NCBI GenBank assembly: GCA_963837285.1
Contig: CAWIMS010000003.1
Span: 310,001-374,000 of the forward strand
DNA: 64,000 bases
Source: Planosporangium sp963837285
Lineage (GTDB): Bacteria > Actinomycetota > Actinomycetes > Mycobacteriales > Micromonosporaceae
Direction of reading: 5' to 3'
Both the position numbers and the translations under genes were made by a program. Every line of letters begins with the position of its first letter. Position 1 is the first letter of the stretch. Below are positions 1 to 7,300 of this stretch, piece after piece. The notes under the pieces were generated by a model. It did not search any database, was not told where the DNA came from, and saw only the letters and a program-made list of their open reading frames with translations.

Positions 1-342
1 TTTCACGGCCAGACGTACCAGACCCTCGCGCCGAACGACCTCGCGAAGATCATCCTCGAGACGATCGCCGACGCGAAGGTTCAGGCGCGGGAGCGGCTGT
101 GGAACAACGCCGCGGACGCGCTGCCCGCGGGCGTCGACATCGACGCGGTGCTGGCAGGCAACCACGACTGGGCCCACACGCTCGGCGACATGATGACCCT
201 GCCACAACCGATCGTCGACATCCTCGCCCAGTCGGCGATGACCCTCGACGACGGCACCGACCTCCAGGCACTGTTCGGCGGAGGCGGCGGCGAGCCGGCC
301 GCGGGGGACGCATCGGCACCCACCGATCAGGGCTCCCCATGA
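1..342 (+). CDS. YbaB/EbfC-like nucleoid-associated protein, C-terminal part (5' end outside window)
   Basis: Frame 1 is open from the first base to TGA 340-342 and gives the last 113 residues. The pattern fits the C-terminal half of the YbaB/EbfC family as it occurs beside WXG100 genes: a strand and turn (FHGQTYQTLAP), then a long helix with small residues (LAKIILETIADAKVQARER), then a variable tail ending in a Gly/Ala/Pro-rich stretch. YbaB proteins are small dimeric DNA-binding proteins, and actinobacterial versions are common in type VII secretion toxin loci. The stop lies 42 bases before the next start on the same strand, which suggests an operon. The start is outside the window, so family membership rests on partial sequence. 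Confidence 0.62.
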   Translation, partial: FHGQTYQTLAPNDLAKIILETIADAKVQARERLWNNAADALPAGVDIDAVLAGNHDWAHTLGDMMTLPQPIVDILAQSAMTLDDGTDLQALFGGGGGEPAAGDASAPTDQGSP

Positions 343-384
343 CGCCGGTTGAACCACGGTATTCGCGTACGGGTAGTTCTCGGT

Positions 385-687
385 ATGGCAGGCAACGGTT
401 CAGTACAGGCATCAGCGGACCAGTTGCGGGTCGTGGCCAAGGCTTTCGACCCGCCCATCAAGACAATCACCACCTCCACCGACAAGCTGACGACTGACCT
501 CGGCGTACTCGGCGAGCCCTGGGGCAACGACGGGATGGGCAGGCAGTTCGCGGAGAACTACGTGCCGGCCCGCGACAGCGCGATCAAGTCGCTGCACGAC
601 TCGGCAAAGGACCTCCGGTTGAAGCAGAACGATTACTACACCATGGCCGACAACTACGAGAAAACAGACGCGGCCAACAACCGGTAG
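385..687 (+). CDS. WXG100-like small protein (ESX/type VII secretion partner)
   Basis: 100 residues, the usual WXG100 length, predicted to be two helices around a turn. The turn carries GEPWGNDGMGRQFAENY, the W-x-N/G...G..F...Y signature of the actinobacterial WXG100 variant found upstream of toxins. ATG 385 was chosen over TTG 349 because the intervening 12 residues (basic and hydrophobic) do not belong to the family and ATG gives the expected length. WXG100 proteins pair as helical hairpins and help target partners to the ESX machinery. Only 18 bases separate its stop from ATG 706, so it is probably co-transcribed and co-secreted with the giant protein. Confidence 0.8.
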   Translation: MAGNGSVQASADQLRVVAKAFDPPIKTITTSTDKLTTDLGVLGEPWGNDGMGRQFAENYVPARDSAIKSLHDSAKDLRLKQNDYYTMADNYEKTDAANNR

Positions 688-695
688 CAGCCGAC

Positions 696-706
696 AGGTA
701 GTGCCA
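696..706 (+). promoter_or_regulatory. weak Shine-Dalgarno for the giant gene
   Basis: AGGT at 696-699 lies six bases before ATG 706. It is a short match to the anti-SD sequence and supports 706 as the start. No promoter is visible in the 18-base gap, so transcription probably comes from further upstream. Confidence 0.4.
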
Positions 707-1035
707 TGACGATCCCAGGACCACCGCCCGCACTTGCGTGGATCACCCTTATCCTGGCCGGACAGAGCTGGCCGCCCCAGGATGAGGACAAGCTCCGCCA
801 GGTCGGTGAGGTCTGGGAAACCTTCGGCAAGAACATCAAACCACTGGCCGATCAGCTTGTCGTCGCTGAGCACAACATTCGTCAGGCCGGCCACGGCCCG
901 GCCATCGACGAGGCGATCAGCCACCTCAAGGCGCTCAACGACGGCGCCAAGTCGCTGCTGCCGGTCCTGGACGGCATGATCGGGGACCTCAAGAAGAGTA
1001 CCGCCGACTTCTCGCGCGATGTCCAGGCCGCCAAG
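706..1035 (+). other. WXG100-like N-terminal domain (CpnT/ESX toxin type)
   Basis: Residues 1-110 of the giant protein. The start (MTIPGPPPALAWITLILAGQ, then SWPPQDEDKLRQVGEVWETF) has the features of the WXG100-like domain at the front of CpnT-type toxins: a short Pro-rich lead, a hydrophobic helix with an early Trp, then WP..DED.L...W. The rest is amphipathic helix. In known relatives this domain pairs with a small WXG100 protein for type VII export, which matches the gene at 385-687. Confidence 0.8.
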
Positions 1036-4000
1036 ATGACCATCATCGCGATGTCGGCGTACGTGATGTTCCTGCTGGCCAAGATGGCTGTGTTGAAGAT
1101 CATGACCTGGGGCGCCGCGGCGCCCGCGGCGGACGCCGCCGCGGCGATCGTGATCCGTACCCTCCAGCAGCAGATCGCCCGGATGCTCATCCGTCTCGCG
1201 GTCAAGGCGGGCATCACGGGGCTGGTCATGGCCGGATTGAACCTGGCCATCCAGGAGTTTCAGGTCCTGGTGCTGCACACCCGCAGCCCCCAGGACGTCG
1301 ACGCCGGCGAGATCGCCAAGGGGGCCGGCCTGGCGGCCCTCGGCGCGGCGACCGAATGGATGTTGGGGCCGCTGCGGTTCCTGCCCGGCGGAAAGAGCAT
1401 CGGCGTCACGATCTTCAAGAACATGATGGGCAACTTCGTCCCGGTGATGGTGGACCCGGACAGCCGGACTGGGGAGGGTATCGCCGGCGCATTCCTGTCC
1501 GGCGCTTTTATGGGCGGCATCCACCACAAGACGAAGGAGTACGCCAAGCTCGACCATCCGAACTTCTCGCTGGACACGTTCATCGACAAGCTTATCGACC
1601 TGTGGAAGGACAGGGGATCGAACGGCGGCGGCGTCGACGGCTTCGGGTCCGACAAGTCCGGCTTCTCCGAGAAGAAGGGCGGACCCCCTCCCGGGGGCGA
1701 GAATCCCGATTTCCCGGAGCCGCCGCCGCCGTACCACGAGCTCAGCCACGAGCCGACGAACGGTGCCGAGCCGAACCCGAACCCGCATCCGACCGAGACC
1801 GCGAACCCGAACGCTGCCAACGCACCGGTGGCCGGGCAGCCGGTCGAGCAGACTCATCCGGCGAGGGAAGACGATCCACTCGGTCCGCTCACCAGACCCG
1901 AGAACAACTTCCTGTTCGGTCCGGCGCCCGAACTGGCGCCGCATTCGGGCAACGGGGTGACGGACGTTGCCGGGCAGTCGCACCACGTCAACCCGGTCAC
2001 GGGGGAGTTCGACACCAAGACATCGAACGGCCTCGGGAAGTCGTCGGAAACTCAGGTGCCGGGGACCAACGGGGCGAACGGTGCGCCCAACGGCAATGCG
2101 AACGGGGCGCACAGCGGCAATGCGAACGGTTCGCACACCGGTAACGCGAACGGGGCGCACAACGGCAACGCGAACGGTGCGCACTCCGGATCCGGGGACG
2201 TCCGGACACCGACGGACGGCGCACCGGGAACGCACTCGCCGACCGCGGGCGACCTGATTCACGACCACGCCGGGAAGCCACCGGAGACGCACGTACCGCC
2301 GCCGTTCGCCGACCGGCCGCCGCCGTTCACATTGCACCCCAGCGGCGAGGTGCCGGCGTGGGAGCACTCGCCGGCGGCGGTGCTGTTGCCGGCGCCTGGG
2401 GATGGCGGGCTGGCCCTGATACACACCCCGGCGGGCGTGGTGGTCGTCGAGGGCGTGGCGGGCGGTCCGACGATGGGGTCGGTGACGGCCGCCGAGGGGC
2501 TGCACACTCCGGTCGACTCGAAGGCGATGACCCTTGTCCAGGGGCCGACAACAAGCCCGAAGCTGTTCGACTCCTACGTCACCTCGATCAAGTCGGACCT
2601 GCGCACCGGCGGATCGATGATGGCTGACGTCGGCGGGCGGGAGTTGACCCCGGCGTCGGCGAAGGCGCTGGCGGACAAGTTCGGCATGCCGGTCGTGGTT
2701 GACCGGAACGCGCTGAACGGGCCCGTGCCGAGGGACGCCACACCCTTGCGGGCGGACGGCACGCCGACCACCGTGCCGTATGCGGAGAAGGTCCTGTTCC
2801 GGCCGGACAAGACCAGCGACGGCAACGACATCACGGTCCACGCGAAGCCGCTGGAACCGATCAAGGTCAAGAGCATGTCGGCGGACGAGCCCAACGGCTC
2901 GGCCGGCAACGGGCGGTCCGCGCCGACCATCGACCCGGAGATCGTCAAGCCGACCTCCGCGTCGACCGCGACGCACGCCAACGGCGCCAACGGCTCCAAC
3001 GGCTCCAACGGCCATGCCACCGGCACCGGCCGCCCGGAACAGGCGCACTCGCACGACCTGCCGCCGCAGCGGTCATCGATCCCGCCGCCGCACGAGTCGA
3101 GCACGTCGTCGCACGAGTCGTCGAGACCGCCGTCGGTCCACGATGACCCGGGCCAGACCCACGATTCCTCGACCCGACCGGCACCCGAGCCGTACTCGCG
3201 CGGCAAGGAGGTGTGGCACTTCACCGACGATCCGCGGCAGATCAGCCTCGGGGAGAAGGCACCCAAGGTGCCCGGCTGGTTGACCATCACGGTAGGCCCG
3301 GTCGAGGACTCGAAGGTCTGGATCCACGGCGAACAGGTTGACGCGGCCGGGTTCGCCGAGATTCTGAAGGCCCAGCCGGACTGGGCCGGCCAGAATCTCA
3401 CGATCATCGGCGACTTCGCCGGGCGGGGTGGAGCGGACTCGTTCGCCGGGCAGGTCGGTCACCATCTCGGCGTCGACGCGGTGGCGTCCCGCTTCATGGT
3501 CGACGAGCAGAACAACAAGGTGGTGTCCGGGGAGGCCGCCAAGTTCGTCCTGCTCAAGACTGACGGGACCGTGGAGTCGTTGCACCACAGCCTGGTCGCC
3601 AGCCTGCACGGGTTGGAGAAGCGGCCGCCGGTCGACCCGGTTCCGACCTCGGACGGCAAGGGCGGGCTGCATTTCGGGGACACCGGAGTCAAAGACACCG
3701 CGACGGAATGGCCCAAGATCAAGGGTTGGAAGTTCGTGACCGGCCCGAAGGTCGAGTTCGTCAACGACGGAAAGACCATACACAAGGTCGTGTACCTCGG
3801 CGGAAAGGAGTACAACGCGGCCCAGTTCGCCGAGCACCTGCGTGAAAACAGGGCGGGGTGGACGGCAGCAACCTCATCCTGGCCATGTCGTACTCGGCGG
3901 CCGGCGGCGCCGACTCGTTCGCGGCAGGGGTCGCGAAACACCTCAACCTGGAGTCCCTCGGGCTGGACTCGGGGGAGAGCGTGGGGCTCAACCGCGACAT

Positions 4001-4317
4001 CGAGTCCGGTGGTCTGGGCGCCTGGTGGAAGCTCACGCCCGAGGGCGGCGCGCTGGAACTGTCGAACAACCTCACCGACAGCATGCACGACCTCGGCGTG
4101 GACACGCATCCGCCGCCGACCGTGGAGATCGCCGAGCGCGATGCCCGCGGCGGGCTGCACTTCCCGACGAACCACGTCAGCCCGGAGCTGGTACAGGCCC
4201 TGCGTGACACTCCGCACCCGACGGACTGGACGATCGTGTCGGCGCCGCCGGCGACCAAGGCCGGGATCTGGATCGGCAGCCGGTCGCACGGCCCGGCGGA
4301 GTTCTACCAGCACCTGA
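706..4317 (+). CDS. giant lonely-Cys-type toxin, N-terminal part as read in frame 1 (true frame lost near 3861)
   Basis: ATG 706 opens a frame-1 ORF of 1,203 codons. Residues 1-1052 look like real protein: a CpnT-like WXG100 domain (1-110), hydrophobic segments (about 111-190), a Gly/Ala-rich region, a Pro/Asn/Gly-rich linker (about 300-830) and one and a half caspase-fold-like repeat modules. After AEHLRENRAGW (to 3861) the frame turns into a composition-biased Arg/Ser/Thr string typical of an out-of-register GC-rich frame, while frame 3 continues the same module with WDG-like sequence. I therefore regard 706-3861 as genuine and 3862-4317 as translation past a one-base deletion. The authentic gene continues in frame 3 to beyond 64000. 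Confidence 0.85.
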   Translation: MTIPGPPPALAWITLILAGQSWPPQDEDKLRQVGEVWETFGKNIKPLADQLVVAEHNIRQAGHGPAIDEAISHLKALNDGAKSLLPVLDGMIGDLKKSTADFSRDVQAAKMTIIAMSAYVMFLLAKMAVLKIMTWGAAAPAADAAAAIVIRTLQQQIARMLIRLAVKAGITGLVMAGLNLAIQEFQVLVLHTRSPQDVDAGEIAKGAGLAALGAATEWMLGPLRFLPGGKSIGVTIFKNMMGNFVPVMVDPDSRTGEGIAGAFLSGAFMGGIHHKTKEYAKLDHPNFSLDTFIDKLIDLWKDRGSNGGGVDGFGSDKSGFSEKKGGPPPGGENPDFPEPPPPYHELSHEPTNGAEPNPNPHPTETANPNAANAPVAGQPVEQTHPAREDDPLGPLTRPENNFLFGPAPELAPHSGNGVTDVAGQSHHVNPVTGEFDTKTSNGLGKSSETQVPGTNGANGAPNGNANGAHSGNANGSHTGNANGAHNGNANGAHSGSGDVRTPTDGAPGTHSPTAGDLIHDHAGKPPETHVPPPFADRPPPFTLHPSGEVPAWEHSPAAVLLPAPGDGGLALIHTPAGVVVVEGVAGGPTMGSVTAAEGLHTPVDSKAMTLVQGPTTSPKLFDSYVTSIKSDLRTGGSMMADVGGRELTPASAKALADKFGMPVVVDRNALNGPVPRDATPLRADGTPTTVPYAEKVLFRPDKTSDGNDITVHAKPLEPIKVKSMSADEPNGSAGNGRSAPTIDPEIVKPTSASTATHANGANGSNGSNGHATGTGRPEQAHSHDLPPQRSSIPPPHESSTSSHESSRPPSVHDDPGQTHDSSTRPAPEPYSRGKEVWHFTDDPRQISLGEKAPKVPGWLTITVGPVEDSKVWIHGEQVDAAGFAEILKAQPDWAGQNLTIIGDFAGRGGADSFAGQVGHHLGVDAVASRFMVDEQNNKVVSGEAAKFVLLKTDGTVESLHHSLVASLHGLEKRPPVDPVPTSDGKGGLHFGDTGVKDTATEWPKIKGWKFVTGPKVEFVNDGKTIHKVVYLGGKEYNAAQFAEHLRENRAGWTAATSSWPCRTRRPAAPTRSRQGSRNTSTWSPSGWTRGRAWGSTATSSPVVWAPGGSSRPRAARWNCRTTSPTACTTSAWTRIRRRPWRSPSAMPAAGCTSRRTTSARSWYRPCVTLRTRRTGRSCRRRRRPRPGSGSAAGRTARRSSTST
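1036..1290 (+). other. hydrophobic/membrane-like segments after the WXG100-like domain
   Basis: Starts at MTIIAMSAYVMFLLAKMAVL (residues about 111-130) and includes a second apolar run (GITGLVMAGLNLAI, about residues 167-180) with amphipathic helix between. CpnT-like toxins have a comparable membrane-interacting or channel region in this position. Whether these segments span a membrane is inference. Confidence 0.5.
2074..2193 (+). repeat. five tandem 24-bp repeats encoding ANGAHxGN-like octapeptides
   Basis: Units start at 2074, 2098, 2122, 2146 and 2170, each gcg-aac-gg(g/t)-Ncg-c(a/c)c-NNc-gg-NN. They encode ANGAPNGN, ANGAHSGN, ANGSHTGN, ANGAHNGN and ANGAHSGS. The unit is a multiple of three, so copy-number change by slippage would keep the frame. 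Confidence 0.9.
2980..3015 (+). repeat. four 9-bp AACGGC-NNN repeats (Asn-Gly-x)
   Basis: AAC GGC followed by GCC, TCC, TCC or CAT encodes NGANGSNGSNGH. It is a smaller in-frame relative of the 24-bp tract within the same disordered linker. Confidence 0.75.
3856..3866 (+). other. frameshift site: probable one-base (G) deletion in the giant gene
   Basis: Frame 1 reads gcg ggg tgg acg (A-G-W-T) and then degenerates. Adding one G gives tgg gac ggc agc aac (W-D-G-S-N), followed by LILAMSYSAAGGADSFA in frame 3. Module 6 of the same array has GWDGDHLALLSQ at this point, so the missing base is defined by homology. No X-XXY-YYZ slippery heptamer is present. A homopolymer-type sequencing error or a true mutation is more likely than programmed frameshifting. 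Confidence 0.8.
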
Positions 4318-7300
4318 GCAAACAGGACGGGTTCGACGCGAAGAACAACTTCGCGCTCATCGCCGACGGAGCCGCCGGGAGGGGAGAGTTCTCCGGGTCG
4401 TATGTGGCGGAGCTGAGCAAGACGTCCGGCAAGCAGATCATCGCGGCCCTCTCCGAGCAGACCCCCGGAGAGGGCAACACGGTGGTCGCCAAGCAGGGGT
4501 TCTACCTGTTCAAGCCGGACGGTGAGCCGGTGCGGCTGCGGGACGACCTTGCCGGCAGCCTGTACGAGGCGGCAGCCGCCGGGCACGAGCGGGACTGGGT
4601 CGCCGATCTGCGCGCGAACGCTTCCGATGTCGCCGACGCGCTCGGCAAGCTCGACCTCCGCAAGTTCTCTCCGGACGCGCTCCAGGCTCTGTCCAAGGTG
4701 GATCACGCCGGGTTGGATCCCAAGCTGGTCGAGTCGTGGGTAGGGCACGAACACCAGGTTGGCGCGACCGACTTCGCCCTGCTGTCGCAGCAGGACGGGA
4801 TCGCCGCGCTCCGGGCGAACGCCCCCGATGTCGCCGATGCGCTCGGCAGGCTCGACTTCCGCAAGTTCTCTCCGGACGCGCTCCAGGCGCTGTCCAAGGT
4901 GGATCACGCCGGGTTGGATCCCAAGCTGGTCGAGTCGTGGGTCGGGCGCGAGCACCTGCTCGACCCGGCCGACCTGGCGCCACAGACCCGGCCGGAGTTC
5001 AGCCAGGGACCCAGGGGCGCGCTGCACTTCGGCGCCGACGCGGGGATCGCGTCGTACGTCAAGCACCTGCCGGAACTGCCCGACCACAACATCGTCACCG
5101 TGTCCAACCTGGAGGACGGCAAGGTGCGCATCGGGGACCGGGCGCTCGATCCGGCCGAGTTCGGCGAGCACCTGCTCGGCCTCGATGGCTGGAAGGCGGG
5201 CAAGGGGACCGTTCTGATCATCGAACGGGGCGGCTCCGGCGGGACCGATTCGTTCGCCGCCGGGCTCAGCCACAAGCTCGGTGATGACGTGGTCGCCCCC
5301 GACACGGTACTGTACCCGTCGCGGGTTACCGGTGACCTGAACGCCAGCGACGGGTTCGACCACGGGCACTGGCACCAGTTCTTCCCCGACGGGCAGTCCC
5401 GGGCACTGGACACCGGCCTGCTCAGCAGTCTCCGCGGTCTCCACGCCGAGATAGTCGTGCCAGAGCAGAAGGCGCTCGTACCCGGGGCGAAGGACATCTG
5501 GCACCTGCCAGGCAAGTTCGGGATCGACGACGAGCTGATCCAAATCAGCAATGCGATCGAGCCGGCCGACGGGTGGAGCGTGGTGACCGCGCCCACAGCG
5601 TACGACGGCCAACTGCCGTTGCACGACGGTCTCACCCGGCCCGACGAGGCGGTCGGGCTGTTCCTCGAACACGACGGCCCGGCCAACCGGAACCTCGTCC
5701 TACTTGCCAACGAGGCGGTCAAGGGCGGTGCCGAGTCGGTCGCCGCGAAGATGAGTATGGGTTCGGGCAAGGACGTCATCGCCGGTAATGGGACGATCAA
5801 GCTCGAAGACGACGGCCGGGTGACGGCTTCGCGCGGGTGGTGGCGGTTCTCCCCGGACGGCCGGATCGTCCGGCTGCCGGACAGCCTCGCCGACGTCATG
5901 TACATGCTGGGCGTCGAAGGCAGACCCGACGATACGTTCGCGCTGCGCCGTGATGTCCCGGACACCGTGGCCGCGCTCGACAGCCTCGACGTGACGAAGC
6001 TTTCCCCGGACGCCTGGGACGCGCTGCAGAAGGTTGACCTGCGCAAGGTCTCACCGAGCGCGATCGGCGAGCTGGCCGGTCGGGAGCACCTCGTCACCAA
6101 GGACGACATCGCCGGCCTACCGGACCGGAACCCGTGGGCGGATCGGGACTACACCGCGAAGAACACGCGGTACCTGGTCGAGCGCGGCCAGGCATGGGAA
6201 CTGCCCGGCATCCTCCGCACCGAAGACGCTCTCATCGACAACTCCCGTGAGTTGCCGAAGGTCGCCGGCTGGCAGGTGGTTGTCGCGCCGGACGTGTACG
6301 ACGGCATGGTCCGCCTGCACCGCGGATTCAATCTGCCCGACCTAGTCGGCGCGCACCTGTCCGCCCACGAGGGCTGGGACGGCGACCACCTCGCGCTGCT
6401 GTCGCAGCACGCCGGCGAGGGCGGGCCGGACTCCTTCGCCGCGAAGCTGAGCAAGAACACGAACGTGGACGTCCTCGTCCCCAACGGCGGGTTCAAGCCG
6501 GGGGAGGACGGCGGGATCCAGTCCGAGCACGGCTGGACCCGGTTCCGCCCGGACGGGATGACCGAGGTCTTCGTCGAGCCCGACCTGACCATGGTGCTGG
6601 ACCACCTGTCCGACTCCGGCGTCGACATGATCTCCGGCCATCTGGACGAGCAGTTGACCACCGCGACGGAGGGCTTCGACGCCGTCGCTGTCGGGACGAA
6701 CGGTACGGACGTGCCGGCCGCCCGGTCCGCGTTCCTCAAGGACGTCCGCGACCTGCACAGCGAGGTTTTCGGAGACGCCGAGCAGACCGGTACCTGGAAC
6801 CGGGAGCGACTGGAACACGCGGCTACCACCTGGAACAAGCGCTTCGCTGACCTGGTGGACTCGATCCCGAAGCGCCTCGGCAAAGACGTGGTGGCGCTGA
6901 CCGACCCGGTGACCTCCGGACACGAGCCGGACTCCACGGTCGGCGAGCCGCACGAGCCGCACGACATCGACCTGCCGGACGTGCCGAGCACGGAGCCGAT
7001 CGGGTTGGCCGATCGGCTCACGCAGCTCCGCGAGCGGCCCGACGCCGTCGTGCTGGACCCGACCGAGGCCGCCGACTGGCAGCAGAAGTTCGACACCGCG
7101 TTCGCCGAGGACCGGCTGTCCGACCTGGGGACACTGCGCGAGGAGTACGACGCCCGGATCGCCGAGGTGACCGAGCAACAATTCCAATCCCGATTCGCCG
7201 ACCTACAGGCGCAGGCGGAGGTATCGACCCACGAAGCCGCCACCGACGCCGGCATGCCCGCCGACGAGTTCGCCGATTGGCAGCAGAAGATCAAGGCCGC

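Larger units (their letters stand above)
1600..3198 (+). other. low-complexity Pro/Asn/Gly/His-rich linker
   Basis: About 530 residues dominated by Pro, Gly, Asn, Ser and His with few hydrophobics, hence probably disordered. It contains two repeat tracts (2074-2193 and 2980-3015). One more ordered island at about 2335-2870 (AVLLPAPGDGGLALIHTP, then SYVTSIKSDLRTGGSMMADV) interrupts it. It separates the secretion domain from the effector-like chain. Confidence 0.65.
3199..6650 (+). other. array of six caspase-fold-like modules lacking the catalytic Cys
   Basis: Six modules of about 140-150 residues start near 3199, 3643, 4140, 5010, 5490 and 6150. Each has a GW....V..P strand, a 'FAEHL...GW.G..L.LL' helix and strand, then a hallmark G-G-x-D-SFAA-x-LSK-x-LG helix (GGADSFAGQVGHHLG; GGADSFAAGVAKHL; GGTDSFAAGLSHKLG; GGPDSFAAKLSKN), then 'W..F.PDG'. 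This is the layout of lonely-Cys (clan CD-like) domains, where LxxC precedes the SFA helix, but here the Cys position is I, M, A, E or N. They are probably structural or binding pseudo-domains. A 67-codon helical insert is duplicated after module 3 and occurs a third time at about 5935-6110. Confidence 0.6.

Noticed and set aside
349..384. TTG 349 as start of the WXG100-like gene
   Set aside because: Adds 12 residues not found in the family; ATG 385 gives the standard length.
2074..2193. CRISPR-like repeats
   Set aside because: Units are contiguous without spacers, coding and in frame; this is a minisatellite.
412..3054. Minus-strand ORF of 880 codons over the WXG100-like gene and N-terminal domain
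   Set aside because: The sense strand has family-level matches and a good start. The antisense product is low-complexity Arg/Val/Gly sequence.
3846..3870. Programmed -1 ribosomal frameshift
   Set aside because: No slippery heptamer of the X-XXY-YYZ kind and no obvious stimulatory structure; a single missing G restores the homologous sequence. It would need homologue data to revisit.
3843..3888. Separate gene starting at GTG 3858 or ATG 3885
   Set aside because: Both lie in the middle of a conserved repeat module, with no proper SD and no domain boundary; a frameshift explains the data better.
3862..4317. C-terminal 152 codons of the frame-1 ORF as real protein
   Set aside because: Arg/Ser/Thr-rich and unlike the preceding repeats, while frame 3 continues the repeat exactly.
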